Assembly: GCA_002771015.1 (NCBI GenBank)
Contig: PCUO01000017.1
Location: 314-27,005, forward strand
Direction: 5' to 3'
Source: Candidatus Yonathbacteria bacterium CG17_big_fil_post_rev_8_21_14_2_50_43_9
GTDB taxonomy: Bacteria > Patescibacteriota > Minisyncoccia > Phycocordibacterales > UBA1550
Length of the DNA: 26,692 bases
Each line of letters opens with the position of its first letter. Positions within the stretch are counted from its first letter, which is position 1. The notes under the pieces are model-generated. The model searched no databases. It had not been told where the DNA came from and saw only the letters and a list, made by a program, of their open reading frames with translations. Positions 13,208-20,994 of the stretch are shown piece by piece. The position numbers and the translations under genes are program-made.

Positions 13208-15670
13208 CTAGTTTCCGCAGCACTTTTTGTATTTCTTGCCAGAACCGCATGGGCAGGGGTCATTCCTGCCAACTTTGTCGGAATGAATTGGCTCTGCTGT
13301 TTTCTCTGTCTCTTCCCCGCCACCGATTTCAATGGCGTGCTTCACTACTTCGCGAGCTTTTTCCTCTTCCTTTATGAATGCTCCGGCGCCGATAGCTGGC
13401 ACAAGACGTAGAATTTCGTTTTGCACAGACTCTTTCATATCGCGGAAAAGGTGAAGTCCTTCTTTTTTGTATTCCACCAGCGGATCGCGCTGTCCGTACG
13501 CGCGTAGGTTCACAGATGACTTTAAATATTCCATCGCATCCAAGTGTTCCATCCACATCATATCCACGACCTGCAAAATGAGACGCTTTACCGAATTGTA
13601 AAATTCCTCTTCTCCAACTCCCGCAACCTTGTCTGCAATAATTTTCTCAAACGCTTGATCACCTGCGACAATCTCTGTGAGATATGTTTTTGCGGTGTCC
13701 GTGCCACCCATTAAAATTTCTCGACGCATACCATACACATACGCTCGTTGTTTAGTCATCACGTCGTCATACGAGAGCACATGCTTGCGAGAGTCAAAAT
13801 GAAACCCTTCAATTTTTTCTTGCGCTGTTTCAAGCGAACGAGAAATCATTTTGTTTTGAATTGCCTCGTCTTCTGGGATACCGAGCTTTCCCATCATGTT
13901 TTTCACAACGTCTGAGGCGAAGACGCGCATTAAACTGTCCTCCATTGATACAAAAAATTGCGTTTCGCCTGGGTCGCCTTGGCGTCCTGCGCGACCTCTA
14001 AGCTGGTTGTCTATACGGCGCGCCTCGTGTCTTTCTGTACCAAGAACAAAAAGTCCTCCTATGGATTTTATTTCCTCGTAAAGCTCGGGTGTGCTTGGGT
14101 TTCCGCCGAGTTTAATGTCAACTCCGCGCCCTGCCATGTTTGTCGCGATAACAACGCTCCCCTTTTTACCTGCTTGCGCGATAATTTCGCCCTCGCGCTC
14201 ATGATTTTTTGCGTTCAAAACTTCGTGTGGCACACCCTCATTTTTCAAATACTCAGAAAGAAGCTCGTTTTTTTCAATAGAAACGGTGCCAATAAGAACC
14301 GGCTGACCTTTTTCATTGAGTTCCTTTACTTTGCGGGCGATTGCCTTGAACTTGCCGTTTTCGGTCTGGAAAATAAGGTCCGTGCGGTCTATTCGGGAAA
14401 CTTTGCGGTTTGTAGGTATTGGAGTTACTTCGAGCCCATACACTTTGTAAAACTCCTCGCTTGATGTTTCGGCAGTTCCGGTCATCCCGGCAAGCTTGCC
14501 ATACAGACGGAAGTAATTTTGGAATGTGATAGACGCAAAGGTGCGAGACTCCTGCTGTATTTTCACGCCTTCTTTTGCCTCCACTGCCTGATGAAGCCCC
14601 TCAGACCAGCGACGCCCTGGTTGCATGCGTCCTGTAAACTCGTCCACGATAATCACCTCGCCTTCTCGCACCACGTATTCTTTGTCGCGAATAAAAAGGG
14701 CCTGAGCGCGAACTGCGGTTTCCAAATGATGCACGTATTTCACCCCGCGTTCAGTATAAATATTATCAATACCCAAAATTTCTTCTGCTCTGTTGATTCC
14801 TTCGTCTGTAAGCTGAATCGCCTTCATTTTTTCATCCACAGTATAGTGCTCTGGAGATTTCAATTTTCCCGCAATACCAGCAAAAACGGTGTACAAATTT
14901 TCCGCATCGCCAGACGGCGCGGAAATAATGAGTGGTGTGCGCGCCTCGTCTATTAAAATAGAGTCAATCTCGTCCACGATTGCAAAATGATAATCGCGTT
15001 GAGCAAGATCGGCGGTGCTGTACGCAACATTGTCGCGCAAATAATCAAAACCGTACTCATTGTTTGTGCCGTATGTGATGTCCGCGCGATATGCTTCTTG
15101 TTTTCCACATGGACGCATAAACTCGTGAATAACTTTGAATGAACCGACTTCATCGCGTTCAACATCTTTGTCCTTGTGATTAGGGTCGTAGAGATACGAT
15201 GCGCTGTGATTGAGCACGCCGACAGAGAGACCTAGGAATGAATAAATTTGTCCCATCCATGTTGCGTCGCGACGCGAGAGGTAGTCGTTCACTGTGACAA
15301 CATGCACACCTTTTCCTGGGAGCGCGTTTAGGTATGCAGGAAGCGTCGCAACAAGAGTTTTTCCTTCGCCTGTCATCATCTCGGCAATTTTACCCTGATG
15401 AAGAGCAATTCCTCCCAAAAGTTGCACATCATAGTGTCGCTGACCAAGAGTTCTGTGAGACGCCTCACGCACCACAGCAAACGCTTCTGGTAGAATATCG
15501 TCTAGTGAGACACCGGACGCCAAGCGCGAGCGAAATTCCTCCGTTTTTGCGCGGAGATCATGGTCAGAGAGCGCATGGAGCGCCTGCTCAAATTCGTTGA
15601 TTTTCTTCACAAGTGGAGCGTATTTCCCAGCTGGCCCACTTCCTGTAAATATGGTCTTTAGAAATGACAT
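13208..15670 (-). CDS. secA: preprotein translocase ATPase SecA
   Basis: An 820-residue motor that drives unfolded preproteins through SecYEG. Walker A is M99-T-G-E-G-K-T105. Walker B is D233-E-I-D with SILIDEARTPLIIS following. The second nucleotide-binding fold carries VVIATNMAGRGVDIKLGG, the arginine-finger region QLRGRAGRQGDPGE, and NLRAYGQRDPLVEYK in the helical scaffold. The C terminus ends in a SecB/ribosome-type zinc motif C806-P-C808-x8-C817-C818. Compared with E. coli, about 25 charged residues are inserted after NHSASYLYDP (near 163-190), just before the conserved ADITYGTNNEYGFDYLRDN block. It is monocistronic; the preceding terminator (15748-15784) belongs to the histone-like gene. 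Confidence 0.98.
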   Translation of the reverse strand: MSFLKTIFTGSGPAGKYAPLVKKINEFEQALHALSDHDLRAKTEEFRSRLASGVSLDDILPEAFAVVREASHRTLGQRHYDVQLLGGIALHQGKIAEMMTGEGKTLVATLPAYLNALPGKGVHVVTVNDYLSRRDATWMGQIYSFLGLSVGVLNHSASYLYDPNHKDKDVERDEVGSFKVIHEFMRPCGKQEAYRADITYGTNNEYGFDYLRDNVAYSTADLAQRDYHFAIVDEIDSILIDEARTPLIISAPSGDAENLYTVFAGIAGKLKSPEHYTVDEKMKAIQLTDEGINRAEEILGIDNIYTERGVKYVHHLETAVRAQALFIRDKEYVVREGEVIIVDEFTGRMQPGRRWSEGLHQAVEAKEGVKIQQESRTFASITFQNYFRLYGKLAGMTGTAETSSEEFYKVYGLEVTPIPTNRKVSRIDRTDLIFQTENGKFKAIARKVKELNEKGQPVLIGTVSIEKNELLSEYLKNEGVPHEVLNAKNHEREGEIIAQAGKKGSVVIATNMAGRGVDIKLGGNPSTPELYEEIKSIGGLFVLGTERHEARRIDNQLRGRAGRQGDPGETQFFVSMEDSLMRVFASDVVKNMMGKLGIPEDEAIQNKMISRSLETAQEKIEGFHFDSRKHVLSYDDVMTKQRAYVYGMRREILMGGTDTAKTYLTEIVAGDQAFEKIIADKVAGVGEEEFYNSVKRLILQVVDMMWMEHLDAMEYLKSSVNLRAYGQRDPLVEYKKEGLHLFRDMKESVQNEILRLVPAIGAGAFIKEEEKAREVVKHAIEIGGGEETEKTAEPIHSDKVGRNDPCPCGSGKKYKKCCGN

Positions 15671-15747
15671 TTAGATACTTTAGCATAAAAATGAGTTCTT
15701 CTAAAGTGTGTGGCATTGGGCGCAAAAAGTCATTTAGCTATAAAATC

Positions 15748-15784
15748 AAAAATCCCCCCAACTAAAATAATCGGGGGGATTTTT
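15748..15784 (-). terminator. terminator of the histone-like peptide gene
   Basis: A perfect 12-bp stem aaaaatcccccc (15748-15759) / ggggggattttt (15773-15784), 13-nt loop, T-run on both strands. It lies 12 nt after the small gene's stop codon. Confidence 0.88.
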
Positions 15785-15796
15785 GGGAAACGCAAT

Positions 15797-15883
15797 TTAC
15801 TTACGCTTTGCAGTCTTCTTTTTTGCTGCCTTTTTTGCTGTCTTCTTCTTTGCTACTTTCTTAGCTTTTTTCTTTGCTGCCAT
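15797..15883 (-). CDS. Lys/Ala-rich histone-H1-like peptide, 28 residues
   Basis: ATG at 15881-15883 to TAA at 15797-15799 encodes 28 residues: MAAKKKAKKVAKKKTAKKAA followed by KKKTAKRK. It consists almost wholly of Lys, Ala and Thr with AKK/TAKK repeats, like the tails of bacterial H1-like nucleoid proteins. DNA compaction through charge is the likely role. It is flanked by an upstream promoter-like pair with a structured leader and by a strong terminator, so it looks like an independent, well-expressed transcription unit. That flanking evidence argues against a chance AT/AG repeat. No Shine-Dalgarno is present; the ATG follows a run of A. Confidence 0.8.
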   Translation of the reverse strand: MAAKKKAKKVAKKKTAKKAAKKKTAKRK

Positions 15884-15900
15884 TTTTTTATGTAATGTTT

Positions 15901-16042
15901 TGAGAAACACGAATGCGTCTCATAACAATGTATGCAAATTATTATCTTCAACAATGTTCGACCTGATGCGAAAATATTTTTCGCATCACGTACAATTGTT
16001 GGATCATCGTCGTGTGAAATTTCTTTCACACACTGTACAGTG
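15901..16042 (-). promoter_or_regulatory. structured leader of the histone-like gene (several hairpins)
   Basis: In the order transcribed: a 12-bp palindrome cactgtacagtg (16031-16042); a stem gtgtgaaa/tttcacac (16012-16031, loop tttc); a 10-bp stem gatgcgaaaa/ttttcgcatc (15965-15987) enclosed by caacaat/attgttg (15949-15955 with 15995-16001); and tgaga/tctca (15901-15922). A 160-nt leader is very long for an 84-nt coding region. Autoregulation or an independent small RNA is possible. Confidence 0.45.
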
Positions 16043-16052
16043 ATCTACTAAT

Positions 16053-16081
16053 ATTATCTCGCATACAAAATTCATTCGCAA
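16053..16081 (-). promoter_or_regulatory. putative promoter of the histone-like gene
   Basis: Minus strand: TTGCGA (16076-16081), 17 bp, GATAAT (16053-16058). Both boxes are 4-5 of 6 to consensus at ideal spacing, with a start expected near 16045, just before the structured leader. Confidence 0.4.
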
Positions 16082-16099
16082 TACATTTTGAAATTAAAC

Positions 16100-16108
16100 T
16101 GTGGATAA
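16100..16108 (-). promoter_or_regulatory. single consensus DnaA box
   Basis: The minus strand reads TTATCCACA, the exact 9-base DnaA box, 62 nt downstream of the murB stop codon and upstream of the histone-like promoter. Only one copy is seen, so it is not an origin by itself and could be chance. Confidence 0.3.
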
Positions 16109-16170
16109 CTTTTTTTCTTTTTCTCGCGATAAAATTTTCAATTTTAAAAATATAATTTCTAAAATATTTT

Positions 16171-17175
16171 TTACATCATCACAACTTCCTCTTCAAGTGT
16201 CACTCCTGTTTTTTCTTTGACGTCATTTTTTATTTCACACGCGAGCGATAATATTTCTTCTGCGCTCGCGTTTCCATAGTTCACAATGATGAGCGCTTGC
16301 TTCTCGTGCACTCCAGAGTCTCCTCGACGCGCGCCACGCCATTCCCCCACATGGTCTATAAGCCATGCTGAGGAAAGCTTGTACGTATTATCGCCTTGCG
16401 GGTATGCCTTAATTTCTGGAAACTCGTTTTTGAGCGACTCGTATTTTTGCGCGCTTACTACTGGATTCTTAAAAAAAGAACCTGCAGTGCCTATTGGTGG
16501 CACAGGCATTTTTTTTACGCGTATTGCAACAATTGCGTCACGGATTTCCGCAAGTGAAGGCTCACTAATTCTATTATCTTCAAAATATTTCTTTACGTCC
16601 TCGTAGTCTGTGTGAGGTGCGCCGTGTTGCGCAAGCTCAAATGTAGCGCTCACAATAATTAAATTTTTGTTTTTCTTAAAAATACTTCCGCGATAACCAA
16701 ACTCGCATTTATCGCGAGAAAAAGTTTTAATTTCGCTTTTTTCAATATCAAACGCTTCCACAGAAAAGATTGTCTCTCTCGCTTCAACTCCGTAAGCGCC
16801 TATATTTTGAACTACAGCTCCTCCAACCGTGCCTGGTACAAGAGAAAGATTTTCAATCCCCCACAAGTTGCGTGCTACAGTATCACGCACAACGTCATCC
16901 CACATCTCCCCCGCACTCGCGGTAACACGATTATCTTTGTATACAATTCCCTTGATCTCAATTTTGATTACAAGTCCGGAAAATCCATCGCCCGAAACGA
17001 GAGTATTTGAACCGCCTCCTAGAATAAATATTGGGAGCGATTTTTCGCGAGCAAAAATTATGGCGTCATTCAAATCATCAACATCTTTTACACGCGCAAA
17101 AAAACGCGCATTGCCTCCTACACGCATCGTTGTAAACGGAGCGAGTTTTATATTTTCCTCAATATGAATACTCAT
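16171..17175 (-). CDS. murB: UDP-N-acetylmuramate dehydrogenase
   Basis: A 334-residue flavoenzyme that reduces UDP-GlcNAc-enolpyruvate to UDP-MurNAc for peptidoglycan. FAD-domain motifs are TTMRVGGNARFF (15-26), ILGGGSNTLVSGDGFSGLVI (51-70), LVPGTVGGAVVQNIGAYGVE (112-131). Active-site motifs are GYRGSIFKK with R162, and GTAGSFFKNPVVS with S233 as proton donor. The final GVTLEEEVVMM carries the C-terminal Glu (E330 the likely catalytic one). The Tyr-containing loop region and length fit the longer type I layout. It follows an attenuator-like hairpin whose T-run ends 8 nt before the ATG, with no space for a separate promoter after it. Confidence 0.95.
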   Translation of the reverse strand: MSIHIEENIKLAPFTTMRVGGNARFFARVKDVDDLNDAIIFAREKSLPIFILGGGSNTLVSGDGFSGLVIKIEIKGIVYKDNRVTASAGEMWDDVVRDTVARNLWGIENLSLVPGTVGGAVVQNIGAYGVEARETIFSVEAFDIEKSEIKTFSRDKCEFGYRGSIFKKNKNLIIVSATFELAQHGAPHTDYEDVKKYFEDNRISEPSLAEIRDAIVAIRVKKMPVPPIGTAGSFFKNPVVSAQKYESLKNEFPEIKAYPQGDNTYKLSSAWLIDHVGEWRGARRGDSGVHEKQALIIVNYGNASAEEILSLACEIKNDVKEKTGVTLEEEVVMM

Positions 17176-17183
17176 TTAATATG

Positions 17184-17275
17184 AAAAAACTCCTGTACTC
17201 TTTTGGCTAGCGAGTGCGAACTCCAACAAATGTCTAATATGTGAGTGCTTCGCTAGCCAAAGGAAAACAGGAGTT
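17184..17275 (-). terminator. attenuator-like hairpin immediately upstream of murB
   Basis: aactcctgt (17188-17196) pairs with acaggagtt (17267-17275). Across a 5 x 5 internal loop, tttggctagcga (17202-17213) pairs with tcgctagccaaa (17250-17261), leaving a 36-nt apical loop. On the minus strand the stem is followed by a T-run (17184-17189), then 8 nt and the murB ATG. The lower stem contains AGGAG, too far (14 nt) from the ATG for a normal ribosome site. It could be a second terminator for the AbiEii operon or a control point for murB. Confidence 0.6.
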
Positions 17276-17318
17276 ACTTGCATATTGTACGAAATCTTGG
17301 ACAAAAACACCAACAAAC

Positions 17319-17346
17319 AAAAAGCCCCGCTTTCGCGGGAGTTTTT
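17319..17346 (-). terminator. terminator after the AbiEii-type operon
   Basis: cccgc (17326-17330) / gcggg (17335-17339) with loop tttc, flanked after two mismatches by aaaaa/ttttt (17319-17323 with 17342-17346), giving T-runs on both strands. It lies 90 nt past the stop codon at 17437. Confidence 0.75.
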
Positions 17347-17436
17347 GTAGACTTTCGTTGGATGAATCACAAAAAGAGTTTCCTCCTTTGCGCTCACATA
17401 AATCATGTATAGCAGAAAACGAATTAAAAGTCAAAT

Positions 17437-18081
17437 TTAGACACCTGATGTCAATTTTACTTGTTTCGTCACCTCGCGCACAATGTTTTTAACAACGCTT
17501 GAAACATTCTTAGTTTTAAAATCCTCAGCTATTTCCAGTGGTATTTTTTGGATTGAATCTACTGCAGACAAAGCAACTGCCCAGCTCATAATGTCTTGCT
17601 CTGGATAAACCTCTTGCCACCACGATATCCATGAACGAACGTCTGTTTCTTTTGCAATGCAAGCAAGGTCAAAATAGTCTTTGTACTCCTCTCTGCCACA
17701 TATAGCGACAAGTTTCATTACAGTTATATCTTTGATGCCCGCAAGGCGAAAGGAGTCTGCTGGTTGTGGCATTTCCAAAAGCGCGTCAAACCGAGATATG
17801 AATGATACATTCACACCGTCAATCACGCACCATAAAGTATCCTTCGTTTCAAAAAGAATTTCCACGGTGGTTTCTGAAAAAATTTCAGCTAGCTTATTTT
17901 TTAAAGCTAGTGTATCAATTGGGTTCGCGATGAAGTAATCTAGGTCTACACTTTTGCGATGACCAAGCTGAAGCGCAAGCGCTGTTCCTCCTGCAAGGTA
18001 ATACTCTGGATCAAGATTTTCAAATACAACACGCGAAACAGAACGCATTGCCTCAGTAATTGTTTCTTGATGAATGTTCAT
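17437..18081 (-). CDS. nucleotidyltransferase AbiEii/AbiGii-type toxin
   Basis: A 214-residue protein of the DUF1814 / AbiEii nucleotidyltransferase family. The core motif is YYLAGGTALALQLGHRKSVDLDYF (28-50), with G31-G32-T33 and the metal-binding pair D46-x-D48 after H41-R42-x-S44. The second acidic strand is near VIDGVNVSF. KDITVMKLVAICGREEYKDYFDLACI is the conserved helix block that ends the catalytic half. Relatives transfer nucleotides to tRNA acceptor ends and act as toxins or abortive-infection factors. Its ATG overlaps the upstream gene by ATGA, so the two are translationally coupled. It differs from classical AbiE in the partner protein. Confidence 0.85.
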   Translation of the reverse strand: MNIHQETITEAMRSVSRVVFENLDPEYYLAGGTALALQLGHRKSVDLDYFIANPIDTLALKNKLAEIFSETTVEILFETKDTLWCVIDGVNVSFISRFDALLEMPQPADSFRLAGIKDITVMKLVAICGREEYKDYFDLACIAKETDVRSWISWWQEVYPEQDIMSWAVALSAVDSIQKIPLEIAEDFKTKNVSSVVKNIVREVTKQVKLTSGV

Positions 18082-18311
18082 GACAAGAGAAAATTCTTGA
18101 AATAATAATATTTACGCTCTGGAATACTTGTTGGCTTCATTGCTTCAAACACCTGCTTTACCCTGGTGACGCCGTATTCTCGCATAGCATTCGCCAAAAG
18201 ACTGAGCCCACCGTACGAGAGAATCCTCTGTATTACAAAATCCGTCGGAAGCGAGTCGATACTCGCATCGTTGATATCCCACAAGACTTTTTTGAGATCT
18301 TGCTCATTCAT
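18078..18311 (-). CDS. small partner of the AbiEii-type toxin (DUF6922-like, probable antitoxin)
   Basis: A 77-residue protein starting MNEQDLKKVLWDINDASID. The pattern F/L-W-D-I-x-x-x-x-I-D, then F-V-I-Q-R-I-L-S-Y-G-G and REYGVTRVKQVFE, resembles the small proteins (DUF6922-like) encoded next to AbiEii-type enzymes in CPR and Bacteroidota genomes. The layout suggests an antitoxin or regulator, but its mode of action is not known to me. An earlier ATG at 18323 lies inside the -10 box, so 18311 is preferred. It ends in ATGA overlap with the toxin gene. Confidence 0.72.
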   Translation of the reverse strand: MNEQDLKKVLWDINDASIDSLPTDFVIQRILSYGGLSLLANAMREYGVTRVKQVFEAMKPTSIPERKYYYFKNFLLS

Positions 18312-18321
18312 AAGTAACAAC

Positions 18322-18350
18322 ATTATAACATAATTTTGCGCTTATTTCCA
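18322..18350 (-). promoter_or_regulatory. promoter of the AbiEii-type operon
   Basis: Minus strand: TGGAAA (18345-18350), 17 bp, TATAAT (18322-18327), then 10 nt to the ATG at 18311. A start 6-7 nt after the -10 leaves a leader of about 3-4 nt. Confidence 0.6.
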
Positions 18351-18363
18351 CACACTCTTTTAG

Positions 18364-18411
18364 TAGCCTCTCGCGCTGAGGCTACATTCTCTAGATTATA
18401 TTCCTAGAGAA
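18364..18411. repeat. two hairpins at the 3' end of the ligase gene
   Basis: tagcctc/gaggcta (18364-18384, loop 7) and ttctctag/ctagagaa (18387-18411). The second contains the ligase stop codon (18404-18406). Neither is followed by a clear T-run, so termination is uncertain. Confidence 0.5.
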
Positions 18412-20359
18412 CCGCATCTTTTATTGGATACTCTTTTAGGATTTTTTCTGCTTCTTTGCGTTTGCCATTTATCAGCAAAATTTGCAAATAATATTTCTCC
18501 GCAGTCTCAAACTCTGGCGCAAGCTCAAACGCTCGTTTAAATATTTCCTCGGATTTCACTGTATCCTTCTTGCTGTAATACGCGCTTGCGAGCTCAAAAA
18601 GAATTGTCTGTTTAGTGGGTGAAAGTTCAAGAGCTTTCTTTAGGTACTCTATTCCTTTATCAATCTCTCCTGTCTTTGCAAGATATGACCCTGCAAAAAG
18701 CTGGTATCGCGCGTCAGTTGGAAGCTCCTCTGCTTGCTTCTCAAGCTCGCTTTTCGCCAAATCAATAAATTGTTTTTGCATTTCAGAAATCCCTTTCGAA
18801 GAATCAAAAGCTCCTGTTGAAAAAGACGCAAGCTGTTCACGAGCCTCTGCGGTTCCAAATGAATTATATGCAATAGTTTTTTTAATTAATTCTAAATTAT
18901 GCACGGCGCCTTTATCAGAACGCTCGGACAATGCGCGAATGAGCGTCGTGTTCTGCATATAGCCGTTATAGTTAACTGTGTAAACGAGAACTAGCGCGAG
19001 AATAAATGCCCAGACAGAAACAAAGATCGTCAAATCCTCTTCCCCAACCTTAAATTTACTTTCCACTTTCAACGCTCCACTTTCTACCTGCGTGTGGCCC
19101 ATACTATCAACATACGCGAGGATTGTTCCAAAATAAATAAGTGAAGTAAGATTATCAAACACAAAAAGATTTTGGAAAAAGTACCCACCAAGGAGTCCAG
19201 TTAGCACACTTTTTTCTACAACCGACAGTTCGTCCGCGCGACGCCAGATACAATACACGGCGCAAGCAAAAAGCGATACATACCCCAGAAGCCCAAGGAT
19301 ACCGCCTGCAATCAGCCAGTCAAAGAAAACATTATGCGCGCGATCAAACCACTGCTCCTGTCCCCACATATTTGGGTCATAGTATTTATTGAAAACATAA
19401 TTATAGTTCTCCATCCCCCACCCGAGTATTGGACGTTCCTTGAACCCTTCGTACGCCATCCCCCACACCATCACGCGCGCATTTTTAGAAAAATTACTAA
19501 TTGATATTTCTGAAAATCGCGCTAGGAGCGGCGTCTCTTTTACAAATGCGCTGTCTCGCGCTGCGATAAATCCTCCGACAATTATCGCAATTGTGATCAG
19601 GGCTCCAATCGCCCACTTACGTAGTGTTTTTCTCTGAGACTCTAGCACAGCTATAAGTAGTGTTGCGATGCCAACACCAACGATAAGACCCAAAACTGCC
19701 CCACGAGTTCCTGTGTAATACAGAACGACTGCCTGCAAAATGGCAATCGCGCTATAAATAGCGATACGCGCTCTCTCGCCTGTCGTAGTAATGCTCTCAC
19801 GTATCATTAAAAATACAGCAATAAATATATTGAAGTATGCGTAAATACCAAGATATGAAGAATTGCCAAGAGAAGCGCTCACGCGGAAACCAACTGTGGA
19901 GCCGGGCAATTGCAGTAATGCGTAAATTGCCATAATTACACCAACACCAAGATGAAAGTTTAAATACGGACGCCATAGGTCACGCACCTTAAGCACGGTG
20001 GATGCCACTATAAAATATGCAAAGAGATGGAAATAAGTGACCACACCCTCCATACGCTCAAAGTTGGACCAAAAACTTTTCGTTGGATTCTCACCAAAAA
20101 TTGCAGCAAAAGTGATAATTGCGAGAAATGCGCCGAGTGCTCCCAGAAGCCAGCTTCTGTTTGGACGATATGCGGGGTCTATAAACGCGAGGACAATCCA
20201 CGCAGAAAACATTATTTCAACAACAATACGAAACGCGAAGTTTTTCCCTACGATAAACGGAAAAAAAGTAGTCTGCGAAAGAATGACAAACGGAATAAAC
20301 GGCACCAAAATAAACCCCGTCAAAACCACCGCATTCGCCAATATCTTGTGTAAATTCAT
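18404..20359 (-). CDS. O-antigen ligase/polymerase-like membrane protein with C-terminal TPRs
   Basis: A 651-residue protein with about twelve hydrophobic segments between residues 8 and 470, the Wzy/WaaL fold pattern. The large outer loop contains ARVMVWGMAYEGFKERPILGWG (R295) and DRAHNVFFDWLIAGG (R340, H342), the conserved ligase signature. YYTGTRGAVLG lies at 214-224. After the last helix, about 551-645 forms tetratricopeptide-like repeats (KGIEYLKKALELSP, KSEEIFKRAFELAPEF). Such TPR-tailed proteins join lipid-linked glycans or glycosylate S-layer/pilin-like proteins. A 42-bp relic of a second gene start of this type lies at 20995-21036. Confidence 0.88.
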   Translation of the reverse strand: MNLHKILANAVVLTGFILVPFIPFVILSQTTFFPFIVGKNFAFRIVVEIMFSAWIVLAFIDPAYRPNRSWLLGALGAFLAIITFAAIFGENPTKSFWSNFERMEGVVTYFHLFAYFIVASTVLKVRDLWRPYLNFHLGVGVIMAIYALLQLPGSTVGFRVSASLGNSSYLGIYAYFNIFIAVFLMIRESITTTGERARIAIYSAIAILQAVVLYYTGTRGAVLGLIVGVGIATLLIAVLESQRKTLRKWAIGALITIAIIVGGFIAARDSAFVKETPLLARFSEISISNFSKNARVMVWGMAYEGFKERPILGWGMENYNYVFNKYYDPNMWGQEQWFDRAHNVFFDWLIAGGILGLLGYVSLFACAVYCIWRRADELSVVEKSVLTGLLGGYFFQNLFVFDNLTSLIYFGTILAYVDSMGHTQVESGALKVESKFKVGEEDLTIFVSVWAFILALVLVYTVNYNGYMQNTTLIRALSERSDKGAVHNLELIKKTIAYNSFGTAEAREQLASFSTGAFDSSKGISEMQKQFIDLAKSELEKQAEELPTDARYQLFAGSYLAKTGEIDKGIEYLKKALELSPTKQTILFELASAYYSKKDTVKSEEIFKRAFELAPEFETAEKYYLQILLINGKRKEAEKILKEYPIKDAVL

Positions 20360-20389
20360 CTCGTTATATAGTCTAAAGTTAATTATTAA

Positions 20390-20710
20390 TTATTTCAATA
20401 ATTTTTCTAATAATCTCTTTTGTTTCTTTTCCTTTACATTTCCAACCTTATATAAAATAAGATTCTTATCGGCAGTAAAAATTCTGTTCGGCCTTATATT
20501 ACTATCAACCAAAAGATTGCCCTTTGCAAAATCAGTTCTCAGTAATGAAATCGAGTACTTATCTTTTACTGTTTTACTGGTTATTTGACAAAAAATAACA
20601 TCATCGCCCTTGAGTCTGTTGACAACAAAAGCTGGTCTCTTTTTTATGCTAGACAAATCAGAAAAAGGGAATGGTATAACTACAATATCCCCTTTTATAA
20701 ATTCATCCAT
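20390..20710 (-). CDS. PemK/MazF-family toxin
   Basis: A 106-residue protein with the MazF-like fold: FIKGDIVVIPFPFSDLSSIKKRPAFVVN (4-31) contains the conserved G-D-I-V and K-x-R-P-x-V/F-V segments. FCQITSKTVKDKYSISL is the second strand pair, and VDSNIRPNRIFTADKNLI matches the S-x-I-x-P-x-R/K-x-x-T-x-x helix start. Family members are sequence-specific endoribonucleases. Its start overlaps the antitoxin end by 16 nt, so translation is coupled. It ends 30 nt before the ligase start, so read-through into the ligase gene is possible. Confidence 0.82.
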   Translation of the reverse strand: MDEFIKGDIVVIPFPFSDLSSIKKRPAFVVNRLKGDDVIFCQITSKTVKDKYSISLLRTDFAKGNLLVDSNIRPNRIFTADKNLILYKVGNVKEKKQKRLLEKLLK

Positions 20711-20931
20711 GTTTTTTCTTCCGCTAGTTTAAACCAGTCCTTAGACAAACTGGACTCGCTTGTAGCGGTCGAAAAAGCTAAATTTGTTTTTTTGGTATTT
20801 TTAGCTGTATTTTTAGAATTTAACTTTTCTAAATTTTTTGTGATTTTTTCATAAATACCTAAAGGTAAAAGCATCATCGGCTTGCCACCAATAATTATTC
20901 TGGAGCTTGATTTTAGAGCTAAATGATTCAT
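20695..20931 (-). CDS. antitoxin partner of the PemK/MazF toxin
   Basis: A 78-residue protein. The first 40 residues (SSSRIIIGGKPMMLLPLGIYEKI) are small and hydrophobic, then a Lys/Asn/Thr-rich stretch and a C-terminal tail SLSKDWFKLAEEKTWMNL. That final pattern (L-x-x-D-W-x-x-x-E-E-x-x-W-x-x-L) is the toxin-neutralising tail of many MazF/PemK antitoxins. The N-terminal DNA-binding domain is not clearly recognised. A consensus TATAAT ends 6 nt before the ATG. Confidence 0.75.
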   Translation of the reverse strand: MNHLALKSSSRIIIGGKPMMLLPLGIYEKITKNLEKLNSKNTAKNTKKTNLAFSTATSESSLSKDWFKLAEEKTWMNL

Positions 20932-20937
20932 TTCTAC

Positions 20938-20966
20938 ATTATAGTGTAGTCTTATGGATAAGTAAA
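20938..20966 (-). promoter_or_regulatory. promoter of the PemK module, predicted leaderless
   Basis: Minus strand: TTTACT (20961-20966), 17 bp, TATAAT (20938-20943), then 6 nt to the antitoxin ATG. Confidence 0.62.
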
Positions 20967-20994
20967 CAAGGACCTAGTTGTTTTACATTTGCCA

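Noticed and set aside
13139..14956. Long plus-strand ORFs antisense to secA
   Set aside because: They are mirror frames of a clearly conserved secA gene, rich in Cys, Phe and Leu, without domain content.
16100..16108. Replication origin
   Set aside because: Only one DnaA box, no dnaA/dnaN neighbours and no AT-unwinding repeats with further boxes.
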